DNA of 14,791 nucleotides from Candidatus Nanohalarchaeota archaeon (GTDB taxonomy: Archaea; EX4484-52; B79-G9), in NCBI GenBank assembly GCA_017610545.1, contig JAFCBV010000005.1:1-14791 (forward strand), given 5' to 3'. Within the stretch, counting starts at the first letter, position 1. Each line of letters starts with the position of its first letter. The notes below the pieces were generated by a model. That model saw only the letters and a program-made list of their open reading frames with translations, was not told where the DNA came from and did no database searches. This document shows positions 7,400 through 14,306 of the stretch, one piece after another. The translations under genes were made by a program, and so were the position numbers.

Positions 7400-8587
7400 T
7401 CACTCATACCTAAGCGCCTCGGCAGGCTCAAGGCTCGCAGCCCTTAATGCAGGCAAAACGCCTGAAACAATCCCTACAATAAATGCAAATGATATGCTAA
7501 AGAGTATCAATTCAGTATCAAACACTATCTTTAACAATGAATATCCCGCGTAATTTGCAGCCACGCCCATAAGATATGAGAGAGTAAATCCTGAAAAAGC
7601 ACCTATCAGACCGCCGACCAACCCGATAAAACCGGCTTCTATGAGAAACATTATAACAATGTCCTGCTTCCTTGCCCCTATTGATTTTATAATGCCTATT
7701 TCTCTCGTGCGCTCAAGGACGGATGTATACATTGCATTCATTATCCCAATACCGCCCACAAGAAGCGATATGGCCGCGATTCCTGCAAGAACAAGGCGCA
7801 CTACGCCAAGAATTGCTCCAAGCTGATCTAAAATCTGCTCAGGCGTAAAAACATCGAAATTTTCGTTACCGCGCGACCTTTTCAACGCACGTATTATGTC
7901 TTCAGCCACATCTTCGGATACGGCGCCCTCATCAAGGCGCACGAGAATCACGTTCACCTCATCCGGCTTGTCAAAGAGATCCCTTGCAGAATCAATTGGC
8001 ATATAAATATTGTTGTCAAATTCACTGGTTCCTGTCTCCCCAAAAACACCTACGACCTCGAAAGCCTCGCCTTTTATCCTTAGTTTTGTGCGGACGGAAA
8101 GTTCCTTGTCAAAAGCCTCTTTTGACACTTTAAATCCTATATTCACTCCTTTCTTGTCGCTCCCTGTAAAAGGTCTGCCGCTGTAAAAAGAAACATCAAA
8201 GTCACTGAACCGCTCTTCTGCATTATCTGTAGGATATGCAATAATCGGCACAAATGCTTTTCCTCCGGAATATTCTACCTGCTCATTCAAAAAAAGCATG
8301 GGGGTAATATACTTTATCCCATGTATCCCATCAATAACTTCTGCATCTTTTGTTGTAAGGCCTGTGACACCCACAGGAGGCCCGCGAAGGGAACCTGGTA
8401 CAACTCGTATGCTGTCAGCGCCAAGCTTTCCGAACTGCTCTTCCACAGCATTTTGCAGGCCTGTGCCAAGAGAAATAAGTGCGACAATTGCGGCAATGCC
8501 TATTACAATCCCTATTATTGTGAGATATGCGCGCTTCTTTCTGTGCCTCATGTTCCTATATGCCATGTCAAAATAGTCGTATATCAT
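7400..8587 (-). CDS. MacB/FtsX-family ABC permease (second permease)
   Basis: A 395-residue protein with the MacB layout: TM1 at about residues 21-45 (KKRAYLTIIGIVIGIAAIVA), an extracytoplasmic MacB periplasmic-core region at about 45-270, then three TM helices of the FtsX domain (about 275-300, 325-352, 362-385). The signature between TM2 and TM3 is clear (MNAMYTSVLERTREIGIIKS, then GARKQDIVIMFLIEAG). It pairs with the upstream permease, which has the same motifs, and with the LolD/MacB-type ATPase of the same operon; the permeases probably form a heterodimer. Such systems act by mechanotransmission on extracytoplasmic substrates or enzymes rather than classical import. The ATG at 8587 overlaps the TGA of a short broken duplicate upstream. 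The substrate is unknown. Confidence 0.92.
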   Translation of the reverse strand: MIYDYFDMAYRNMRHRKKRAYLTIIGIVIGIAAIVALISLGTGLQNAVEEQFGKLGADSIRVVPGSLRGPPVGVTGLTTKDAEVIDGIHGIKYITPMLFLNEQVEYSGGKAFVPIIAYPTDNAEERFSDFDVSFYSGRPFTGSDKKGVNIGFKVSKEAFDKELSVRTKLRIKGEAFEVVGVFGETGTSEFDNNIYMPIDSARDLFDKPDEVNVILVRLDEGAVSEDVAEDIIRALKRSRGNENFDVFTPEQILDQLGAILGVVRLVLAGIAAISLLVGGIGIMNAMYTSVLERTREIGIIKSIGARKQDIVIMFLIEAGFIGLVGGLIGAFSGFTLSYLMGVAANYAGYSLLKIVFDTELILFSISFAFIVGIVSGVLPALRAASLEPAEALRYE

Positions 8588-8604
8588 GTATTTCCGCCTT
8601 TAAT

Positions 8605-8714
8605 TATACAAATCCAATTACAGTAAGATGTGAGCGCTTCTTTCTGTGCCTCATGTTCCTGTACGCCCCCGTAGTCAAAATAATCGTATATCATGTATTC
8701 TGCCTTCAATTACG
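8605..8714 (-). pseudogene. Decayed duplicate of the 5' end of the second permease gene
   Basis: The sequence just upstream of the permease start repeats the leader and first 25-30 codons of that gene at an offset of 104-107 bases. It includes a 27-base identical core (8634-8660 against 8530-8556) and the same start region (an ATG at 8694 matching the one at 8587). Read from 8694 it begins MIYDYFD like the real gene, then goes out of frame because of a small insertion. In the shifted frame YRNMRHRKKR and LTVIG are still legible before a stop. It is best explained as a tandem duplication, or the stump of a third permease copy, that has since diverged. Confidence 0.8.
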
Positions 8715-9876
8715 CGTATTGCCGAAGTGCATCTGTAGGCTGCATTTTTGAGGCTTCTTTTGCAGGAAAAGCCCCGCTGATGGCTCCAGTCAGTGCTGCA
8801 AAACCTATTCCAAACAGCACAAGATTTGGGGTTATGACGATGCTCAATATATTGTAGCCTGCGGCCTTTGCAGCTACGTCAACGCCGATTGCAATCATGG
8901 AGCCCAGTAATGTGCCTACCATCCCTCCTATTGCACCGACAAGGCCGGCCTCAAGTATGAAAAAGAACATTATGTCCTTGTTTCTTGCCCCAACGGCTTT
9001 CATGAGGCCGATCTCCTTTGTCCTCTCAAGCACAGAAGTATACATGGAATTCATAATTCCTATTCCGCCGACAACAAGCGAGATTGCTGCGATTCCAACC
9101 AAAACAATCTGTACAACTCCAAGCAGTGATGATATCTGTTCTATTAGCTGAACCGAAGTCATTACATCAAAATTCTCGTCACCACGCTCTCTTTCAAGCG
9201 CGCGCTTGACGCGCGCCACAAGCATGTCCGGATCCTGACCTGCTTTTGGCCGAAGCAGTATCATATTGAGCTCATTTGTCTTGTTGAATACATCGCGCAT
9301 AGTGCTTAACGGAATGTATGCAGACTCGTCATCAGGCGGGTTTCCTATTGGCTCCATAATGCCAATAACCACAAAGGATACACCATTTATTTCAATGCGG
9401 TTTTGCACAGAAATTTTCTTTGAGAACATGTTGTCTGCAATCCGCGAACCAATCACTATTGAATTAGAGTCACCGCTTTTCAGCATGCGGCCTGCCTGAA
9501 CATCCAGCCCGCCCTGCGAAAGATATTCTTCAATGTCTTCGGGCTCCATGCCCAGAATCTGTATATTTCTTGTCTCCCGCCGATACTCTACAGCCCCGAA
9601 ACTCATAAGCATGGGCATTACTTCTTCAAAAAGCCCAAGCCGCTCCATTGCAGATGCATCATCTTTTGTCAGGGTTGCGGCCTGTCCCATATCTGTAATT
9701 GTAACGCTTTTTGGCATCACATATATATCGTCTTTTGAAAACTGAGCCATTTGCTCGTTTATTGAGTTTTCAAGACCTCCTGAAATTGCAATAAGAGAAA
9801 CAATTGCCATTATGCCAATCATGATTCCGAGCAGTGTGAGGCCGAAGCGAAGCTTTCGGTGGCTTATGTTTCTCAT
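8710..9876 (-). CDS. MacB/FtsX-family ABC permease (first permease)
   Basis: 388 residues from the ATG at 9876, with TM1 at about 10-33 (LRFGLTLLGIMIGIMAIVSL), an extracytoplasmic core at about 35-265, and three C-terminal TM helices with the FtsX signature MNSMYTSVLERTKEIGLMKA and GARNKDIMFFFILEAG. It is a clear paralogue of the permease at 7400-8587. The frame stays open upstream of 9876 for 13 codons, and the residues there (ILIDAFEHAMRN) align with the paralogue's N-terminus (MIYDYFDMAYRN). The true start may therefore be an AUU at 9903, preceded by AGGGGG; no ATG, GTG or TTG is available there. It follows the CARDB-like gene by 82 bases, or 55 if the AUU is used. Confidence 0.9.
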   Translation of the reverse strand: MRNISHRKLRFGLTLLGIMIGIMAIVSLIAISGGLENSINEQMAQFSKDDIYVMPKSVTITDMGQAATLTKDDASAMERLGLFEEVMPMLMSFGAVEYRRETRNIQILGMEPEDIEEYLSQGGLDVQAGRMLKSGDSNSIVIGSRIADNMFSKKISVQNRIEINGVSFVVIGIMEPIGNPPDDESAYIPLSTMRDVFNKTNELNMILLRPKAGQDPDMLVARVKRALERERGDENFDVMTSVQLIEQISSLLGVVQIVLVGIAAISLVVGGIGIMNSMYTSVLERTKEIGLMKAVGARNKDIMFFFILEAGLVGAIGGMVGTLLGSMIAIGVDVAAKAAGYNILSIVITPNLVLFGIGFAALTGAISGAFPAKEASKMQPTDALRQYA

Positions 9877-9958
9877 TGCGTGTTCAAATGCATCAATAAG
9901 AATATGTAAAACCCCCTAAAGCATGCGCCCTGATGGCTGTTTGCAAAAGGCTCATCTC

Positions 9959-11182
9959 CTACGCCTTTCTTTTCTTTCTTCGGCGATACAAATAGTATCC
10001 TACTACAATGACAACGACCGCGGCAATTATTGTGTTGCTGCTGCCCCCATTTGATCCCAAACCAAATTCAGCCAACTCAGACTCTGTATAAAGCGGCACA
10101 GAAAGTGTGCGTGTCTCCTGAACTTCGTTGTTGAATGCATCACGATACTCCAGCATTATTTTGAAATTCTGCTGACCTGAGGCGGACGGGTGAGATGTGT
10201 ATATTGTGAACTCGGCAGTTTCAAAGTCATCGGGGTCAAGATTGCCAAGATATTCTTTTGCTCTGCCTATGATGGAATAACTATTGTCCGGCAGAATATG
10301 TACTGTAAGAAATTTGACATTTGAAGGTCCTGTGTTTGATATGCTGAAGATCAGGTCTTGCGCCTTATTCGAAATTATCGGGTCTTTTGTCTCTATGTTC
10401 AAATCAAGTGACGGAGGTGTGTCAACAACAATGCCTATTATGCCTGACTTTGTGTAATTGTTCCCTGCTGTGTCTGAATAGGTTATTGTAATCGGGATCT
10501 GATACACGCCTGACTCTGTTGAGGGGTCTGAAATTATGTCATAAAAAAATGTGGATGTGCCTCCTGCTGCGATTGCAGAAATTCTCTTTTCAGATGCCGA
10601 ATCAATCGGAGTAAATGCAGTCCCTAAAAAATCAAGTTTCACTACAACATTCTGGAAAAGTGTTTCCGCGAGATTCTCAAGGCCGATAAAAATCTTTGCA
10701 TTACTTCCTGCTGAAATAATTTTTGGCTCGGTGCTTGTTGAGGTTATGGAAAGAAGCGCGTCTTTTGCCCGAACCTCGATTTCAAGAGTCTTTTCTATCT
10801 TGACTGTGCCTGTGCCATAAAGTAGAGTGAGTTCTGCAGTCCCTGTTGGTGCATTCGCATCGACAAGAAACCGGAATTTTTTTACGATTATACCTCCTGC
10901 CGGAATTGTCCCAACCACTACACTGCTGCTTTCCCCGGAATCAATAGAAAACGGAAAGTTCTGCGAAAACTCGATGAAAAAATCATCTGCATCGCGCAAC
11001 CCTGTATTCTGGATTTGCAACCAGATATCGACATACCTTGCAGGCTCTGCAGGGTATGGTTCATACTTTGCAACAGACACTTCAACTGCAGAACCTGTGA
11101 ATGTTTCTGAATATGCAGTCCCTGAAAAAACCAGTACCATGTACATTGCAGCCAAAACCAAAAAACTTTTTTTGATGCTCAT
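9959..11182 (-). CDS. Secreted CARDB/COG1361-like protein of the ABC operon
   Basis: 407 residues with a signal peptide (SFLVLAAMYMVLVFSGTAYS), three or so beta-sandwich repeats of the CARDB/COG1361 kind (about 28-135, 140-250, 255-370, with phrases such as YVDIWLQIQNTGLRDADDFF and ISNTGPSNVKFLTVHI), and a C-terminal TM helix at about 381-399 followed by a basic tail (YRRRKKRKA). Its start overlaps the ATPase stop by four bases (ATGA), so synthesis is probably coupled. In archaeal MacB-type operons a protein of this shape often sits between ATPase and permeases and is presumed to be the surface adaptor in place of the bacterial MacA; that role is inferred here. Confidence 0.85.
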   Translation of the reverse strand: MSIKKSFLVLAAMYMVLVFSGTAYSETFTGSAVEVSVAKYEPYPAEPARYVDIWLQIQNTGLRDADDFFIEFSQNFPFSIDSGESSSVVVGTIPAGGIIVKKFRFLVDANAPTGTAELTLLYGTGTVKIEKTLEIEVRAKDALLSITSTSTEPKIISAGSNAKIFIGLENLAETLFQNVVVKLDFLGTAFTPIDSASEKRISAIAAGGTSTFFYDIISDPSTESGVYQIPITITYSDTAGNNYTKSGIIGIVVDTPPSLDLNIETKDPIISNKAQDLIFSISNTGPSNVKFLTVHILPDNSYSIIGRAKEYLGNLDPDDFETAEFTIYTSHPSASGQQNFKIMLEYRDAFNNEVQETRTLSVPLYTESELAEFGLGSNGGSSNTIIAAVVVIVVGYYLYRRRKKRKA

Positions 11183-11886
11183 TTTTTTCCGCCTCCATTA
11201 ATCACTTCTTTTAGCACTTGCCCGTCCTTGATGTGAATTGTCCGCTCTGCAAAGCGCGCAACCGCTGAATCGTGAGTAACAACAATAATTGTCTTGCCTT
11301 TTTTGTGCAAGTTCTGCAATATATCTATAACTTCAGCCCCTGTTTTTGAATCAAGATTTCCTGTCGGTTCATCAGCAAGCATAACTTCGGGATCGTTTGC
11401 AAGTGCGCGGGCAATTGCTACGCGCTGCTGCTCGCCCCCGGACAACTCACCCGGAAGGTGTTCCGCCCTCTCAGCCAAACCGACATTGCTGAGCAGCTTT
11501 TTTGCGCGAGTCCTGCGCTCGTCCTTTGGAACTCCCTGAAACACCATCGGAAGAGCAACATTCTCCCATGCATTAAGTGTTGACAAAAGATTGAATTTCT
11601 GGAAAACAAAGCCGATTTTTTTGCCACGAATCTGCGCCAACTTTGATTCAGACATATGCGCAATGTTTTGCCCGTCAAGATATATGCTGCCTTTTGTTGG
11701 CAGGTCGAGGCAGCCAACAAGGTTCATCATAGTGCTTTTCCCGGAACCTGAAGGCCCCATTATTGAGACAAACTCACCGGAATGTATTTTTAGGTTTACG
11801 CCTCTTAGCGCAGGAACCTCTACTGTGCCCATCTGGTATGTTTTTCCGGCATCATCCAACTCTATTATGGGTTTTGTCTTTTGCAT
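11179..11886 (-). CDS. ABC transporter ATPase, MacB/LolD family
   Basis: 235 residues with all ABC motifs: Walker [10 protein letters not shown] (44-52), Q-loop Gln96 (FVFQKFNLL), signature [15 protein letters not shown] (148-162), Walker B VMLADEP (168-174), D-loop NLDSKTG and H-loop His205 (VVTHD). The [12 protein letters not shown] and ADEPTGNLD phrasing is typical of the LolD/MacB/FtsE branch. It powers the two permeases downstream. It begins nine bases after the regulator gene stop and overlaps the CARDB-like gene by four, so it sits centrally in one operon. Confidence 0.96.
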   Translation of the reverse strand: MQKTKPIIELDDAGKTYQMGTVEVPALRGVNLKIHSGEFVSIMGPSGSGKSTMMNLVGCLDLPTKGSIYLDGQNIAHMSESKLAQIRGKKIGFVFQKFNLLSTLNAWENVALPMVFQGVPKDERRTRAKKLLSNVGLAERAEHLPGELSGGEQQRVAIARALANDPEVMLADEPTGNLDSKTGAEVIDILQNLHKKGKTIIVVTHDSAVARFAERTIHIKDGQVLKEVINGGGKK

Positions 11887-11895
11887 AATATCACG

Positions 11896-12414
11896 TTATT
11901 TAAGACAGCCATTACGTTTTTGCCCGCTGTCACCGGCATTCTCTGTGGCATCAAGCATCCGGATGAGAGAACCAATTATTTTCTCAAAAACAAGAACCTG
12001 CTTGCCGTATCCTTTGATAATTTGCAGTTCCTCTTTTGATGCCTTTGATTTTTCAGTTTTGTACTTTTCAATTATATTCGGAAGTTCTCTTTTTGTTTTG
12101 GTAATCACTAATTCATGCTTTCGCTGCATAAGCTGCATTGTAATCTTAATCAGGTCTTTTTCCATGTAAAAATAAACTTTTCTTGACCCCGGTTTTTTCA
12201 GGCGCTTTACAAGCCCTGTGCGCACAACCAACTTCATCGCAGTGCTCACCGCAGAAAGGCTGTACCCGGTCATTTTTGCAAGGTTTTCAAGAGCGACCTC
12301 TTCAGGCTCTATAAACAGGGTTCCGACAATCTTCGAGGTCAACTCGTCAAAGCCATCGACCTGACAGTTCTTTGAAATAAGGTCTATGAATTCATCTCTC
12401 GGCGATGTTGTCAT
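11896..12414 (-). CDS. GbsR/MarR-like HTH transcription regulator (COG1510 type) of the ABC operon
   Basis: 172 residues from the ATG at 12414. An ATG two codons earlier (12420) is also in frame, but the only ribosome site, TTAGGT, touches that codon and is six bases from the one at 12414. An N-terminal winged helix (about 25-90: ALENLAKMTGYSLSAVSTAM, VRTGLVKRLKKPGSRKVYFY) is followed by a long helical segment (about 95-165) suited to dimerisation. This layout matches archaeal GbsR/MarR-like regulators. It is the first gene of the ABC operon, and an inverted repeat that could be its operator lies directly upstream. The effector is unknown. Confidence 0.82.
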   Translation of the reverse strand: MTTSPRDEFIDLISKNCQVDGFDELTSKIVGTLFIEPEEVALENLAKMTGYSLSAVSTAMKLVVRTGLVKRLKKPGSRKVYFYMEKDLIKITMQLMQRKHELVITKTKRELPNIIEKYKTEKSKASKEELQIIKGYGKQVLVFEKIIGSLIRMLDATENAGDSGQKRNGCLK

Positions 12415-12440
12415 AATCATACCTAATTTGTAATTTTCTG

Positions 12441-12464
12441 AACTTTCAGTAATTTATGAAAGTT
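12441..12464. promoter_or_regulatory. Palindromic operator candidate between the regulator and primase genes
   Basis: AACTTTCA and TGAAAGTT form a perfect 8-bp inverted repeat with an 8-bp spacer, 24 bp in all. It lies 27 bases upstream of the regulator's first ATG. The AT-rich spacer (minus strand CATAAATTAC) is at a plausible TATA distance for that gene, so a bound dimer would block the regulator's own promoter. This is inferred from position and symmetry only. Confidence 0.5.
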
Positions 12465-12478
12465 ATTGTTCTGGAATG

Positions 12479-12486
12479 TATTTATA
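12479..12486 (+). promoter_or_regulatory. Probable TATA box of the primase gene
   Basis: TATTTATAC lies about 70 bases before the ATG at 12555, predicting a transcript start near 12507. A start codon at 12456 would lie upstream of this box, which argues for starting the protein at 12555 or 12570. Confidence 0.45.
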
Positions 12487-12554
12487 CTTTAGGCACATCA
12501 ACGCCTGTTTTCTGCTGTTTTAAGATTGTTAAAACTACGCTACGAATACTTGTT

Positions 12555-14009
12555 ATGAGCCCGGAACCTATGTCTTCGCAAAAAGTGATGCGATATTACC
12601 TTCGCCCTGAAATACTTGAAAAGCTTTTTTCATTATCTGCCGGGCGCGAAGTAGTGCCTGTTTATGCCGCAAGAGGATTTGGCTCAAGGCCGTCAATTGT
12701 GCAGTTCCCGGGAGACCTTGAGCACATGATAAGGCGCGGTGCCACAAGCTTTCACTGCTCAATTGAGCACTGGAAAAATCCTCTTGTCCTCGCCAACCAA
12801 CTCAAAAAACAGGAGATGAATGCGCTTCGCTCTGGCTGGGACCTTGTGTTTGATATTGATTCAAAAAAAGACCTTTATGTGGGACAAATCACCGCAGATC
12901 TTGTTGTCCGCGCGCTCAATGAGCACGGCATAAGTACAGTATCTGTCAAGTTTTCCGGCAGGCGCGGCTTTCATATTGGGGTGCGCATGGAATGTATGCC
13001 AAAGAATATCAACAATATAACTATTGCAGCGTCATATCCTGATGTTCTGCAGAAAGTTGCCCATTACATAAAGCAATACATGCGGAAGCCGCTGCTTGAA
13101 GAAATTGTGCGCTACGATAAAAACCTTGAAACCGAGCTTAAAGGAGATCCGTATGAGGCTGTAGAACTTGAAGAGAACTGGTCAAACAGGCACTTATTCA
13201 GGATGCCTTATTCTTTCAATGAAAAGACCTGGCTTGTCAGCGTTCCTGTTGACCCTGAAAAAATACGTGACTTCAAAGCAGAGTTTGCGCAGCCTGAAAG
13301 GGTTTCCGGAAAACTTGGTTTTCTTGAAACCTTTGAAGAAGATTCTGCAGAAACACTGGTTGCAAATGCTCTTGAATACAGAGATGAAAAACCAGCTGAA
13401 AAAAAGAAAGGACATGAAAAAGTTGCAGCGCACCTTCTTGACGGGCACGGTGTTGTTCAGATAGTGAAGAAAAAAGCAACAAACTCGGAAATGCATCGGT
13501 CTTATTCACGCCTTACCGCAGAAGAGCTTGAAAACGAGATGGCCTCTTTCAAAAAGACTGATTTTTCGTCTACGCGCATCGGTAAAAGAGTGCCTGAAGA
13601 GTTTTTCCCGCCGTGTATAAAAAAGGGTATGGCGGGTCTTGAGGATGGCAGAAAACGATTCATGTTCATATTGATAAACTTCCTTAAAAGCTCCGGATGG
13701 GTGATGAATGAAATAGATGAGAAAATTACAGAGTTTAATAAAAACAATCCTGAACCTGTTGACGAATCGTATGTTCGCGGGCAAGTATCTTATGCATCTA
13801 AAAGGGCAGAGAGCTTTCCGCCGCCTAATTGCGCAGCTGCGGGGTATTATAATGATTTGAAGATATGCGAACCGGATAATATTTGCGCAAAGATAAAGAA
13901 TCCACTGGGATATGCGTTTTTTATGGGCATGAAGCCAAAAAAGAAGAAAAAGGCTTCGCGAAAACCTATAAAACGTTCAGCGCAAAAGAAGAAACCTTCG
14001 GGGCCTTAG
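12555..14009 (+). CDS. priS: DNA primase, PriS catalytic domain fused to a PriL-type Fe-S domain
   Basis: 484 residues from the ATG at 12555. The frame is open back to 12456, but those 33 residues look non-coding and the TATA box lies inside them; a further ATG at 12570 is possible. The PriS part makes RNA/DNA primers: metal-binding DxD in WDLVFDID (D100, D102), SGRRGFHI (134-141, His140) and the nucleotide-binding RMPYSFNEKTWL (about 216-227). The third catalytic acid is not obvious by eye. After about residue 345 a second domain resembles the PriL C-terminal domain: FPPCIKKGMAGLEDGRKRF, FLKSSGW and SFPPPNC...C...C. Four cysteines at 354, 426, 438 and 444 would hold a 4Fe-4S cluster. Length exceeds ordinary PriS by roughly 130 residues. 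The end is a Lys-rich tail. The stop codon lies inside tRNA-Pro. Confidence 0.88.
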   Translation: MSPEPMSSQKVMRYYLRPEILEKLFSLSAGREVVPVYAARGFGSRPSIVQFPGDLEHMIRRGATSFHCSIEHWKNPLVLANQLKKQEMNALRSGWDLVFDIDSKKDLYVGQITADLVVRALNEHGISTVSVKFSGRRGFHIGVRMECMPKNINNITIAASYPDVLQKVAHYIKQYMRKPLLEEIVRYDKNLETELKGDPYEAVELEENWSNRHLFRMPYSFNEKTWLVSVPVDPEKIRDFKAEFAQPERVSGKLGFLETFEEDSAETLVANALEYRDEKPAEKKKGHEKVAAHLLDGHGVVQIVKKKATNSEMHRSYSRLTAEELENEMASFKKTDFSSTRIGKRVPEEFFPPCIKKGMAGLEDGRKRFMFILINFLKSSGWVMNEIDEKITEFNKNNPEPVDESYVRGQVSYASKRAESFPPPNCAAAGYYNDLKICEPDNICAKIKNPLGYAFFMGMKPKKKKKASRKPIKRSAQKKKPSGP

Positions 14010-14114
14010 GGTAGCTTGGTCATCCCTCCAGCTCGGGGAGCTGGGAACCTGAGTTCAAAATTTTGCTGGCTTGAAAAGCATATTGAGCCACAAATGAAAA
14101 TCTCAGAGGCCCCA
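14000..14114 (+). tRNA. tRNA-Pro(GGG) with a T-loop intron at 59/60
   Basis: Exons are 14000-14059 and 14101-14114; the intron is 14060-14100 (41 nt). Acceptor GGGGCCT/AGGCCCC is perfectly paired; D stem GGG/CCC with loop GG; anticodon stem CCAGC/GCTGG; loop TCGGGGA, anticodon GGG; T stem CTGAG/CTCAG; T-loop TTCAAA+T. BHB: exon TTCA (54-57) with intron TGAA (14095-14098), 3' bulge AA^T, 5' bulge AA^AT, inner helices TTTG/CAAA and TGGCT/AGCCA. There is a C at position 33 instead of the near-universal U. The CCA is not encoded. The first ten bases overlap the primase gene, whose TAG stop is tRNA bases 8-10. Confidence 0.92.
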
Positions 14115-14116
14115 TC

Positions 14117-14124
14117 TTATAAAA
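14117..14124 (+). promoter_or_regulatory. TATA-like box between tRNA-Pro and tRNA-Ala
   Basis: TTATAAAA begins three bases after tRNA-Pro. With normal spacing, transcription would start near 14147, about 160 bases before tRNA-Ala, so the product would carry the hairpins at 14164-14291 as leader or as a separate RNA. Confidence 0.45.
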
Positions 14125-14163
14125 ACAGATTGAATCAAGAGTTGGCGAGTGAAAGAAAGGGTT

Positions 14164-14291
14164 AGCCCCAAAAACAAAGAAATATGTGCTGTTTTTGAGG
14201 TCCTCGAAAATTCAACAAGTTTCATTGACTCGAATTTTCGGGCTTTTTAATGGCTCGTCTCCAAAACATTGTGAGCTTGTTGTTTTGGGAG
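14164..14291 (+). ncRNA. Possible structured RNA of three hairpins between the two tRNA genes
   Basis: Three long-loop hairpins in series: CAAAAAC (14169-14175) with GTTTTTG (14191-14197), clamped by CC/GG; CGAAAATTC (14205-14213) with GAATTTTCG (14232-14240), clamped by CC/GG; and CAAAAC (14262-14267) with GTTTTG (14282-14287), clamped by CTC/GAG. Each clamp is set off by one bulged base. AGCCC (14164-14168) can pair with GGGCT (14240-14244) in an alternative fold that encloses the first two. No ORF of note is present. A downstream T-run (14244-14248) follows the second hairpin. Whether it is a leader, an RNA gene or only DNA structure is open. Confidence 0.4.
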
Positions 14292-14306
14292 TCGCACATT
14301 AAAAAC

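Noticed and set aside
1088..12420. Both the kinase and the regulator open with ATG ATT ATG
   Set aside because: The match is six to nine bases in unrelated genes with different upstream sequence; treated as coincidence that only makes the start codon ambiguous.
12456..12554. N-terminal extension of the primase from the ATG at 12456
   Set aside because: The extra 33 residues match nothing in PriS, the ATG lies in the palindromic operator, and the TATA box falls inside the extension.
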